From Paenibacillus popilliae ATCC 14706 (GTDB lineage: Bacteria > Bacillota > Bacilli > Paenibacillales > Paenibacillaceae), in the NCBI RefSeq assembly GCF_000315235.1, contig NZ_BALG01000093.1:1-36825 (forward strand): DNA of 36,825 bases, given 5' to 3'. Shown here in pieces: positions 9,219 to 16,954 of this stretch. The position numbers and the translations under genes were made by a program. Position 1 is the stretch's first letter; every line of letters begins with the position of its first letter. The notes under the pieces were generated by a model. The model searched no databases, was not told the origin of the DNA, and worked only from the letters and a program-made list of their open reading frames with translations.

Positions 9219-9596
9219 TTATCCTAAAACTCCTTTCATCAATTGAATCGTTTTGTTATAAAGCGTTTGAGCATTTTCTTTATCAAAAGTTTTCATCGCA
9301 AGACTTACTTCTTTTCTCTGTTTGTGATTGGTTGCGCAAAAAACGAACCTATCTAAAGAATCGAACCGGCTTTTTATTTCTTCAATAATGCGCTTGTTTT
9401 CTTTAACCAAACTCAAATTTGGGTGTAGAAAAATGGCCCTTTCCTCTGCTCCTAACTGTCTAGCCTCATTTAAGAAAAGATTTCCTTTAGCAGTTGAACT
9501 GCCTACTACTATGACACGGTCGCCTTTCTTTAAGAAGTGAATAGCGACCCCTTTTCCAATTCCATCTGTTCCACCTGTTACAAGTATTGTTTTCAT
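9219..9596 (-). pseudogene. Short-chain dehydrogenase, internally deleted (first of two)
   Basis: Open frame of 125 residues. The first 85 residues are a normal short-chain dehydrogenase N-terminus with the cofactor motif VTGGTDGIGKG at residues 5-15. The usual family length is about 250 residues; here the NNAG strand region and the Tyr-x-x-x-Lys active site are absent, and the last 37 residues (from about KQRKEVSL) look like a family C-terminal helix joined directly to the N-terminal part. I infer an in-frame internal deletion. The gene may be expressed but should lack dehydrogenase activity. Its promoter region at 9742-9776 holds two palindromes. Confidence 0.6.
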
Positions 9597-9969
9597 TTTT
9601 AATCATCCTATATACAGACAAAGAGACAATAGCCAAGAAAGTCACAGTGGTAGTATTAGGATATAACAGTCTTCCTAACGAGGAACGATAGCCCAATAAT
9701 GAATCTCATTATGTAGGGGTATAGTAAAATGACCGGCCCTGTCACTATTAGTGTAAATCATATACACTCTTAGTGTCCAAGATCATTAAAGGGCTTATGA
9801 GAAAGGACTTTATTGCCCACATATTTTATCATCCTGATTTTACATGAAAATGAGGTTAACCAGATTAAAATGGTTACCCTCATAATGCTTACAGCCCCTC
9901 CGGTTAACGTCTTCGTACATCTTACCGATGTCTTTTTTACGTTTTCTACCATGGGAGGATATTGCCAAT
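9597..9969. other. Intergenic region with double operator, 373 bases
   Basis: Lies between the dehydrogenase remnants and the small exported protein gene (all minus strand). Apart from the pair of 13-base palindromes at 9742-9776, I see no gene or clear terminator. AT-rich. Confidence 0.5.
9742..9776. promoter_or_regulatory. Two tandem 13-base palindromes, candidate operator pair
   Basis: Two copies of the palindrome ACACTNNNAGTGT lie at 9742-9754 (outermost pair mismatched) and 9764-9776 (perfect). Their centres are 22 bases apart, two helical turns, so two repressor dimers could bind the same face. On the minus strand they cover a TTGGAC at the expected place for a -35 of the dehydrogenase genes. 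The cognate regulator is not in the window. Confidence 0.55.
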
Positions 9970-10359
9970 TTACTCTTGATCATTCAGAGACATGTTTTTT
10001 GAATCGTCAGTCAGCTTAAAAATAAAGTCTCCAGGGGCTACCGTCGCTTCGAAGTAAATGAAATCTTTTACTTTCCACTTATCTTTATTGATAACTTTAA
10101 CTTTGTCACCTTTTTTAAAGGTTTTGTTGCTATCATTCGGAAAATCGATGTCTACCTCTTGAGTGTTTCCATTTGAATCCTGATATTCAACAAACGCATA
10201 GGAGGGATATGCATCGGTTATTACGCCGATGACAGAGTTTTCATCTTGATTTTGAGACATGTTAGTCACTTTAGAAATAGAATCTGCAAACAGATTAGAT
10301 GGAGATAATAGTAAGGTTCCTGTAACCATTCCCGCTACAATAAGTTTATTTTTCACCAA
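9970..10359 (-). CDS. Small exported protein of unknown function
   Basis: About 129 residues: a short basic N-terminus, a hydrophobic segment (LIVAGMVTGTLLLSPS) and a likely signal peptidase site after LFADS, then a soluble acidic domain with a beta pattern. The domain resembles a small SH3/OB-like barrel in spacing (FKKGDKVKVINKDKWKV) but I cannot name it. The frame opens at a GTG at 10368 that touches the ribosome binding site, so this is not the start; the GGAGG motif is 8 bases from a TTG at 10359 and 11 from a GTG at 10356. The palindromic TATACTAGTATA lies 40 bases further upstream. Not recognised; single gene unit. Confidence 0.6.
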   Translation of the reverse strand: MVKNKLIVAGMVTGTLLLSPSNLFADSISKVTNMSQNQDENSVIGVITDAYPSYAFVEYQDSNGNTQEVDIDFPNDSNKTFKKGDKVKVINKDKWKVKDFIYFEATVAPGDFIFKLTDDSKNMSLNDQE

Positions 10360-10400
10360 AATGTACACCTCCAGAGAATTTTTACAAGTTGGTAATATGT

Positions 10401-10412
10401 TATACTAGTATA
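10401..10412. promoter_or_regulatory. Perfect palindrome upstream of the small exported protein gene
   Basis: TATACTAGTATA is a perfect 12-base palindrome. It overlaps another, TAGTATACTA, that begins four bases along. It lies in the expected promoter region of the minus-strand gene starting near 10359 and could be an operator or simply an AT-rich promoter core. Confidence 0.3.
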
Positions 10413-10553
10413 CTAAAGTAAACTATTGTTTCGAAAAGAATCCACAGATATATACTTAGAATTCAATATATACCAACTATTTGTAGATTAGTATAGTTCA
10501 GGAAATAAGGGGTGTCAATAAAAAAATTATTACACTTTTGTAAGATAAGAGAG

Positions 10554-10806
10554 TCAACAATTTAGAAAGTCATTTGTACATACTATAAGCTCTTTTTCCA
10601 CCACTTTCGTTTCTTTTACGATTTCACTTTCTAAATAATCTCCGAATTTCTTTAGACCGGCGTAAAACATTGACGTCCAGCAACCTTACTGATTAGGTGC
10701 TCGCGTTATAGATTTTAGCCAGAACCACAAGGTTCCTTTTGATGGCTTTCAGGTTCGCCTCGTTCTTGTTTACAATTTCTGATAAAATATTATTCGAATT
10801 CTTGAT
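10554..10806 (-). pseudogene. Coding-like remnants of an unrecognised gene
   Basis: The 533-base stretch from 10360 to 10892 has no intact gene. On the minus strand two short pieces read like protein but in different frames: one from about 10805 to a stop at 10693 (LSEIVNKNEANLKAIKRN, then LVVLAKIYN), and one from an ATG at 10670 to a stop at 10554 (MFYAGLKKFGDYLESEI, then VKETKVVEKELIV). Both are rich in Lys, Glu and Leu and look helical. I read this as one decayed small gene with a frameshift; the family is not recognised. Confidence 0.35.
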
Positions 10807-10892
10807 TCCCATTAGCGATGTTCGACATTAAATACGCTTATCACCTTCATACAAAGCGATGTATTTTGAAACTGTATTTGGAGATAATCTAT

Positions 10893-11318
10893 ATGTGTTC
10901 CCAAAACCAATACGAACGAAAAGATCAGAGGAGGATAGCCAACATCATAAATCCAAATGGACATATGATGGCGGAAGCGGTTTTAAAGCCACTACAGGGA
11001 AAATCGTTTCTCCACTCAAGTGAGCCTGTTTCATCAGAAAATATAAGTCAGTTCAAAATTTCTAATGAAACAGTTGAAAAAGCAAAGGAGCTTTTCAGAC
11101 AATTCGAGATTGAGGTCGTACAAGCAGGAATGACATTAACTTTAATGGGGCTGCCCGAGAAGTTTGAAGCCTTGTTAGATGTAAAAATGGTAGCTTCGAA
11201 AGACGATAGTCAGGGAACACAACATCTTATTCCTAATAAAGATCCTGTTATTCCGGAAGCACTGCAACCATTTGTAGATACAATCGTCTTTCCAAAACCT
11301 ATTTTAATAAAACCTTAA
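10893..11318 (+). CDS. Free-standing propeptide-like protein next to the subtilase
   Basis: 141 residues, no signal peptide. The frame is open further upstream, but the ATG at 10893 has a GGAG motif 9 bases before it. Residues about 55-105 carry a pattern (KAKELFRQFEIEVVQ, then AGMTLTLMGLPEKFEALL) that lines up with the N-terminal region of the protease encoded 25 bases downstream (KAVSKLRDNGFEILHVG, then SISIAASPQTYENVF). Both resemble the pro-kumamolisin/subtilase activation fold: helix, beta strand, G-x-x-(L/I)-(T/S)-(L/I), then P-x-x-(F/Y)-E. I infer a separate chaperone or inhibitor of the protease, or a damaged duplicate of its prodomain. Likely co-transcribed with the protease. Confidence 0.65.
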   Translation: MCSQNQYERKDQRRIANIINPNGHMMAEAVLKPLQGKSFLHSSEPVSSENISQFKISNETVEKAKELFRQFEIEVVQAGMTLTLMGLPEKFEALLDVKMVASKDDSQGTQHLIPNKDPVIPEALQPFVDTIVFPKPILIKP

Positions 11319-11343
11319 ATGGAAAAGGGGAGTATTTGTTCAC

Positions 11344-12792
11344 ATGGCGAATTCCATTTCATCCGATCTGCCCAATGTTATCTTTGCAGAAGCATCTGTC
11401 CACTCTATTGGGGGTCAATCCGTATTTGCCGAATCCGGTAAAATTACAAGTGAAACGGTTCAGCACTATCATTCAAAAGAGGATTTGGTGCTGAAGGCGG
11501 TCTCTAAGTTACGGGATAACGGGTTCGAAATTTTACATGTAGGCGATGTATCCATTTCCATTGCCGCTTCGCCGCAGACATACGAGAATGTGTTTAATAC
11601 TTCAATTGTACCACAGGAGCGCGAGGTTAGGGGAATACCCGGAAAGTTATCTACCACGATACTCGACTCGACGAACTCGGGGATGCTAGGCTTAATTAAC
11701 ACCGATAACAGTCCACTCGCTGACGTCTTGGAAGGCGTGTCGTTTAGCGAACGGGTCTTCTATTATGCTCCAGCCGTTATGATGACGGAACGTCCTTCCG
11801 CGTTCCCGCCTCAGAAAGATTATTATCATCTGACGCCACCTCACGATCTGGTCAAACTTTTGCGTGCTGAGGGCGTGCATCAGAGCGGAATTACCGGACG
11901 CGGCATAAAGGTAGTTATGGCGGATAGCGGGTTTTATAATCATCCGTTTTTCTCTATACAAAATTTCCGTCCCAATCAGGTCGTGCTCGGACCTGGTGCA
12001 TCCGATCCTGAGCATGATGAAAGCGGGCATGGTACTGGTGAGTCAGTCAATGTCTTCTCGTTGGCACCGAACATCGATTTCACTATGGTGAAGATGAACT
12101 TCTTCAATAGCGTCGGCGCTTTCAATGCTGCGGTAGCGCTGAATCCTGACATTATCACCTGCAGTTGGGGCAGTGATATCAGAGGCAGTGTTCTATCCAG
12201 CTTTGACAAGGTGCTTGAAGCTGCCGTAGCTAATGCGGTAAGTCATGGTATTACCGTAGTTTTTTCTGCAGGCAATGGTCACTTATCTTTCCCTGGCATG
12301 CATCCGGATGTGATTTCAGTAGGCGGCGTGTTTGTACGGGAAGATGGCAGCATGCAAGCGACACCTTATGCTAGTGGATTTCAGAGCAGAGTATATCCAA
12401 ACCGTCACAGTCCGGATATCTGTGGATTAGTTGGTTTGCCTCCACGGGCAGCCTATATAATGCTTCCAGTTGAACCGGGGGACGAAATTGACAATGATTT
12501 ATCTGGAGATATACATCCTCGCGGCGACGAAACTTCTCCAAGCGACGGGTGGGCAGCTTTCAGCGGAACTTCGGCAGCAGCACCTCAAATCGCAGGCATT
12601 TGTGCACTTATGAAGCAGGTAAATCGCAACTTGCATCCATTTCAAATTCGAGAAATATTGCAGCGAACAGCTCGAGACGTCACAGAGGGCCGATCCGCTC
12701 AAAATCCGGCTATGCCGGGTCCCGATCTTGCCACTGGATTTGGTCTAGTCGATGCGTCCCGCGCGATCGATGAAGCAAAACGTATGGGATAG
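11344..12792 (+). CDS. S8 family subtilisin-like serine protease
   Basis: 482 residues. An N-terminal propeptide-like region (to about residue 100) and a linker precede the catalytic domain. The catalytic triad is visible: Asp194 in VVMADSGFYNHPF, His229 in SGHGTGES, Ser410 in FSGTSAAAPQIAG; the oxyanion Asn311 lies in VFSAGNGH. No signal peptide or wall anchor is visible, so it may act inside the cell or be exported by an unusual route. It lies between the free-standing propeptide-like protein (same strand, 25 bases upstream) and the 3-prime end of lanM (opposite strand). Class II lanthipeptide loci often include an S8 leader peptidase (LanP), but known ones such as LicP and CylA are secreted, so a LanP role is only a possibility. 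Confidence 0.92.
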   Translation: MANSISSDLPNVIFAEASVHSIGGQSVFAESGKITSETVQHYHSKEDLVLKAVSKLRDNGFEILHVGDVSISIAASPQTYENVFNTSIVPQEREVRGIPGKLSTTILDSTNSGMLGLINTDNSPLADVLEGVSFSERVFYYAPAVMMTERPSAFPPQKDYYHLTPPHDLVKLLRAEGVHQSGITGRGIKVVMADSGFYNHPFFSIQNFRPNQVVLGPGASDPEHDESGHGTGESVNVFSLAPNIDFTMVKMNFFNSVGAFNAAVALNPDIITCSWGSDIRGSVLSSFDKVLEAAVANAVSHGITVVFSAGNGHLSFPGMHPDVISVGGVFVREDGSMQATPYASGFQSRVYPNRHSPDICGLVGLPPRAAYIMLPVEPGDEIDNDLSGDIHPRGDETSPSDGWAAFSGTSAAAPQIAGICALMKQVNRNLHPFQIREILQRTARDVTEGRSAQNPAMPGPDLATGFGLVDASRAIDEAKRMG

Positions 12793-12847
12793 CAAGTCGC
12801 AGACTGTCAAAGTCGCAACCTACCCGCATACGAAGGAGAATCAACTA

Positions 12848-13012
12848 ATGGCTGTCCCTCCATTACCGAATGAAATTATCCTCATGATGGCTAGTCGCAA
12901 TATGCGAATGCACCACGATATTATTCATCCGAATGCCCTCATTTGCACATGCGGCTTCTGGAGGGACAAAATTGACGGACAAAACTCATCCGAAGCCAAC
13001 CGAAGCAGTTGA
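12848..13012 (+). CDS. Small ORF after the protease gene, unknown
   Basis: 54 codons beginning at an ATG with AAGGAG 9 bases upstream, a ribosome binding site as good as those of real genes here. The product starts MAVPPLPNEIILMM, then has a Met/His-rich stretch (RNMRMHHDIIH) and a CTCG motif. It follows the protease gene by 55 bases and overlaps the 3-prime end of lanM on the other strand by 88 bases. The overlap means its sequence is partly constrained by lanM, so it could be chance. Not recognised. Confidence 0.45.
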   Translation: MAVPPLPNEIILMMASRNMRMHHDIIHPNALICTCGFWRDKIDGQNSSEANRSS

Positions 13013-15493
13013 TATCCGATTCCTGAGAGACCCAGCCACAATCCTTGGATGTTCGAGCACTGAGGGATGCCAGTAAGATACTTCCCCTTACTCTGGTAAT
13101 AGTCAATAGCTTGCGTTCCATACCTCCGGGCCATCTCGATCCATTCGGGACGATTCAGCTCTTTGCCGGCTAATAATAACAACTCCACATTTCCAAGGTC
13201 ACCATGACATAAACAATGGCTTTTTCCAAAACCATATCGAAGGGTCGCCATTACCGCTCTTTCGATTTCTTGCGTCACTTGCTTGGCTTGTGAGGCCCGT
13301 AAATAGGGAAGGCACATCGCAAGCCCCACCCCGATTCCGCTTGCTCCATGGCACCAGTTGGCAACAGTGCCGCCGACATAGCTATCAACCCAGTTTCCAT
13401 ACTCATCCGAATCATGAGAACGTACATATTGGAGCGCGTTTTCCGCCGCTGTCTGATATGCTGCATTTCCTGTAACGGCAGCGAGACGAAAAAGAGACCA
13501 GGCTATCCCCATACTACCATGGCCTAAACCAATATAAACTTCAGGTAATGCCGTAGATTTCCAATACGATCCCTTGTTGCATTCTTGAACATTTTTCAAT
13601 AAATGATTGCCATACATGGAGGCGATCTCAATTTCCCGCTCCGTGCCACGGAATTTTGCTTCATTAAGAAGCACATGAATGACTCCGGCGGCACCACCAA
13701 GCAGATCAAAAAATGTATCCTGCTCCACACTCTCGCTCAAATTATCCAAAAGATGTAGACGATGGCGCTTCCACGCCTCTCTCTCCCCCACCAGATTTTC
13801 CAGTTGCGCAAGAACATATAAAACGGAGGCCTGTCCGTAGAAGGCGGAAGGAAATTTGATGGTCATGGGGAATTTGGCGAGCGTCGATTCTACTGCCGCC
13901 AACGCATATTGTTCAAATCGCTGCTCTTGTGTAATCCGGTTAATCCAACTGCTATATCGCTCGATTTGCCCCTCGGTCAGAGACAATAGCTTCTGCTTGA
14001 TGTTATCCATAGCGGTTACGGCAAATACATTCTCGATTCGCTGTCCCCGGCTATCCCACAGATGCTGGGAATCTGGGAATGAAAAAAAGTAGGGAATGTC
14101 TCCTGCCCGCAGATCTTCTATCTCGGAAGCAATCAATCGATCGTCAAGCCACGAATACCACATTCTGTCAAGCAAGCGTTCGAAATCAAGTGCATCCCTG
14201 CCATAATCAGGGTGCACCAATTCCAGCAAAAAGTTCATATAGGATTGAGAGGAGCGCAACAGAATGCGTACCGGAACCCCGGAGAACATCGTTAACGGCC
14301 CGTCGGCACTTAGCATTTCATCTCTATGGTTAACAAAAAAATGGTTGATATCCCTGTATCCTTCTACGATATCGGTTACATAATCGCCTGCTTCTATCAT
14401 GATGCCATTCCATGACGGCAAGTTGCGACTATCCGCAGTAGCCTGTCGTGCCCGAATGTAACGCATATTATCTGTATTCATATCAACAACTTTCAACACA
14501 TCATAGGGAATCATTTGCTCCTTCCCGTTCAACCCGCTTAATTCAATACCGAACCCCTTCTCATCCGGATACAGAAGATAGGGGAGCATTGACGTCCCCA
14601 AAGGCGAATTGCGTATAAGCAACTGAGCCTCTATGTCTGCTGAATCAGGCATATCTTGCTTTGCTTGGTTATGGAACAGCGTCTCCAAATCAATAAGCAT
14701 GGGGTGCTCCCCACAAGCAATAATGTTTTCATTATGGAAATCTGCACCTTCCAACATATAAACGATCCCTACGTACGCACCCAATCGTCGATAAAAATTT
14801 CGAATCTGGTCTTTGTCTTCACAATCTTTTGCTTCCACAAAGGCTTCATAGCCGTATTCAGTCCGATCGATAATCTCTGCTCTCTTAAACTTGGGATAGA
14901 ACCCTTTCCTAATCGGTAAATCGTTGTTCTGGAGTATCGCCTTTGAGCTCTTGCATCGTTTTTGCGATATGCAGTTCCAGCACAAAGGATCGGCCCGCAA
15001 TGTTGCATAGCTGGGATGATAAATAGGGCATGACCGATGCGATCAAGCGAGCATGATCGATATATTTTTCTTGCCCATCCAAGCCCATCAGCATATTTTG
15101 CATTCGCGACTGAGCCCACAACAAAAAGGGCCTTGCAAGCAGTTCGATCGAGCGCCGCGCCTCTTTTTCTATCGGTTTTTGACGGTTCATTTGCAATGCT
15201 TCCTCGAATACAAGCAGCCACTCTGCATGATATTCCTGAATAGCAGGGAGGCAACTCTTATCCCACGCTAACTCGCGGGTGGTCTGTATAAGAGCGGCAA
15301 AAGTCGGTTCGTCCATTCCTAACGCTTCGAGTTTGGCTTTCCTTGTAGACTCTGTCTGGATGAGCGCGAAATGAAACCATTCCTCCAGCGCTTGTTTACA
15401 TTTTTGCTTGGGACAAGATTGCGCAACCTTATCCCTATGTAGTAGATGCTGCCGTTCATGCAAGAAAAGGGAACGTAAAAGCTGCTCTTTCAT
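12925..15493 (-). pseudogene. lanM: Class II lanthipeptide synthetase LanM, internal deletion and frameshift
   Basis: Starts with ATG at 15493, overlapping the lanA stop as ATGA. The first frame (194 residues, to a stop at 14909) is a normal LanM dehydratase start, with the SFVLELHIAKTMQELKGDTP element. A second frame takes over right there (from about RKGFYPKFKRAEI) and runs to 12925. It has the late dehydratase motifs (FHNENIIACGEHP, LIDLETLFH) and a full LanC-like cyclase domain with GLGHGSMG, NWCHGASG and CLCHGDLGN, the zinc-binding Cys, Cys-His set. Joined, the pieces give about 855 residues against the usual 1000-1050. The missing 130-150 residues include the region that normally carries GD-x-H and the YKPRS lysine needed for Ser/Thr phosphorylation. 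The cyclase may still fold, but dehydration should be lost. Confidence 0.85.
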
Positions 15494-15714
15494 GCACTCT
15501 CATTCCTTACTAGTGGGGAACAAAAAATTCCTGAAACAATGATCGTGGTTGCCACTATAGTTGGTGTTGGAGTCACCATAGCTACTTGACCACCGTGCAC
15601 TCTCGCCAACTCTTCCGCGTTGACTTCAACCAGAGCGTCACCGGCAGGATGAATAATGCCTGCAGCACGAAGCTTCGGATTCTTCCACGCCTTTACCAAC
15701 TCTTGTTTTGTCAT
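15490..15714 (-). CDS. lanA: Class II lanthipeptide precursor, mersacidin-type leader
   Basis: 74 residues. The leader (1-42) has the mersacidin/plantaricin C pattern: KAWKNPKLR near residues 8-16, then HPAGD, an acidic EVNAEELARVH stretch, and a double-Gly cleavage site at 41-42. The predicted core is 32 residues, Thr/Pro-rich (MVTPTPTIVATT) with one Cys (core position 23, in GIFCSP) and Ser at 19, 24 and 31. One Cys allows only one lanthionine ring, unusual for this class. The ribosome binding site (GGAAGGA, 6-7 bases before the ATG) is strong. The stop overlaps the lanM start. The core may have been shortened as the locus decayed; alternatively it is a natural linear-rich product. Confidence 0.85.
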   Translation of the reverse strand: MTKQELVKAWKNPKLRAAGIIHPAGDALVEVNAEELARVHGGQVAMVTPTPTIVATTIIVSGIFCSPLVRNESA

Positions 15715-15798
15715 GAATCATCCTTCCTTCCTCTTGTTTTTTGTTACAATACCAATGTATTACACGAAATCATTTTTTTGCACTTCATAAAATTGCAG

Positions 15799-15827
15799 TT
15801 GAAAAAATTTTACTTACATTTTATAAT
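15799..15827 (+). promoter_or_regulatory. Sigma-A-type promoter for the LuxR-type gene
   Basis: TTGAAA at 15799-15804 and a perfect TATAAT at 15822-15827 with a 17-base spacer, about 40 bases before the ribosome binding site of the regulator gene. The divergent lanA promoter must lie in the same 165-base gap; I could not fix it. Confidence 0.75.
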
Positions 15828-15881
15828 ATTAACTGGATACTTTTTACTTATCATTTCTTCTTAATTAGGAGGTAGATTGAT

Positions 15882-16091
15882 TTGGAGCAGGCCAAGCTGT
15901 CTTACAGAGAACAAGAAGTAGCCATTTGCGTCGCGCAAGGTCTCAAGGACAGTGAGATATCTAAGACCTTAGGCGTCAGTATGCGGCGCACCGGCGAAAT
16001 TGTAGCGGCTATCAAATATAAATGGAATATTAAAACTAGAGTGGAACTGGCTATACTAGCCTATCATTTTGGATTCGTCTATCTAAACTAG
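15882..16091 (+). CDS. Orphan LuxR-type HTH regulator of the lanthipeptide locus
   Basis: 69 residues, almost only a GerE/LuxR-type DNA-binding domain: LSYREQEVAICVAQGLKDSEI, the recognition helix region SKTLGVSMRRTGEIVAAI, and a final helix (RVELAILAYHFG). No receiver or ligand domain. The start is TTG at 15882, supported by a strong AGGAGG nine bases upstream; no ATG is available. Such stand-alone LuxR-type proteins are known in class II lantibiotic clusters, where they activate or repress immunity and biosynthesis genes. It is divergent from lanA and heads the immunity genes, so it probably controls one or both. Intact. Confidence 0.85.
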   Translation: MEQAKLSYREQEVAICVAQGLKDSEISKTLGVSMRRTGEIVAAIKYKWNIKTRVELAILAYHFGFVYLN

Positions 16092-16244
16092 CGGAATGGA
16101 GGTGCTGCCATCTGATAATATTCAAATCAAAGGTGCCCTGTGTCGAACAAATAGAACACAGTGAATAGGAACATATTACGATCGATAACCTTCGCAGGAT
16201 GAGAATCATGTGATCTCACCTGTTTCTTGACGGGAGCAGATGTT

Positions 16245-16939
16245 ATGATCTCAAGCTTACAACTGTATAAGACCGTATATCTATCCCGCGTAACACAGAT
16301 GGCACGGCGCGATATCGCGCTGCTGCTGGGGCTATTGGCACTACTCCCTCGCGGGGCGTCGCAACTGACGGCCAGGCTGGCATCCCATTCGTTCCCTTCC
16401 GTCTATATCGAGCTGGGATGCTGGCTGATCGGCTTCGTCGCGGGTATCAGCTTATTTGCCGCCAACTTCCATGTGGAAGAGGCTCGATTTCTATGGTCAA
16501 CGGGACGGGGATCTTGCTTTTTGACCGCCTACACGCTTTGGAAAAAGGCACCCTTCCTGCTTCTCTTCGCGTGGATCATCATCGGGCAGCTATTTTGGGC
16601 CCCGTCACAGGCAGACCTGTGGCTCTGGCTCATGCTGATGCTGCTTGGATTCGCTTGCGCGGAAGGGAGCGGCCCTGGATCGATTCGACGGTGCTATTCC
16701 TTAAGAGCACCTTGCTTGCCGCTACGCTTGCCTCGTTTGGATTGTTGGCAGGCTACCGCTTTACGGCCTACGGCCGTATCGCGTTGGTTGGGCAGCTATT
16801 GATTACGCTAGGCATGATTGTGCTCCTGTACTTGCATCAATTGCATTTTACGCTGTTTATGTTATTCACCGCAGTCATTCAGATTGGTTTTATCCGGTTA
16901 TACCGTACCATTCCTGACAATATTCCTGCGATCGGTTAA
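16245..16939 (+). pseudogene. ABC-2 type permease (LanE/LanG-like), one-base frameshift
   Basis: Start ATG at 16245 with GGGAG 8 bases upstream. The first frame gives three to four membrane helices (for example LLGLLALLPRG, IELGCWLIGFVAGISLF, FLLLFAWIIIGQLFW, LWLWLMLMLL) and then loses sense. A second frame takes over at about 16646 (WIRLRGRERPWIDSTVLF) and supplies two to three more helices to the stop at 16939. Adding one T in CTTGG at 16644-16648 restores a single frame of about 231 residues, a normal size for a lantibiotic immunity permease. It is either a real one-base deletion or a sequencing error. The ATPase gene follows after 15 bases. Fragments of this gene recur at 20912-21035 and 22546-22590. 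Confidence 0.75.
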
Positions 16940-16954
16940 GGAGGGACTCGAACT

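Noticed and set aside
11344-12792. Subtilase as certain LanP leader protease
   Set aside because: No signal peptide, opposite strand to lanA/lanM and its own propeptide-like partner; kept only as a possibility.
16092-16244. 22-codon frame at 16096 as second lanthipeptide precursor
   Set aside because: One Cys, no leader motif, no GG site and no ribosome binding site.
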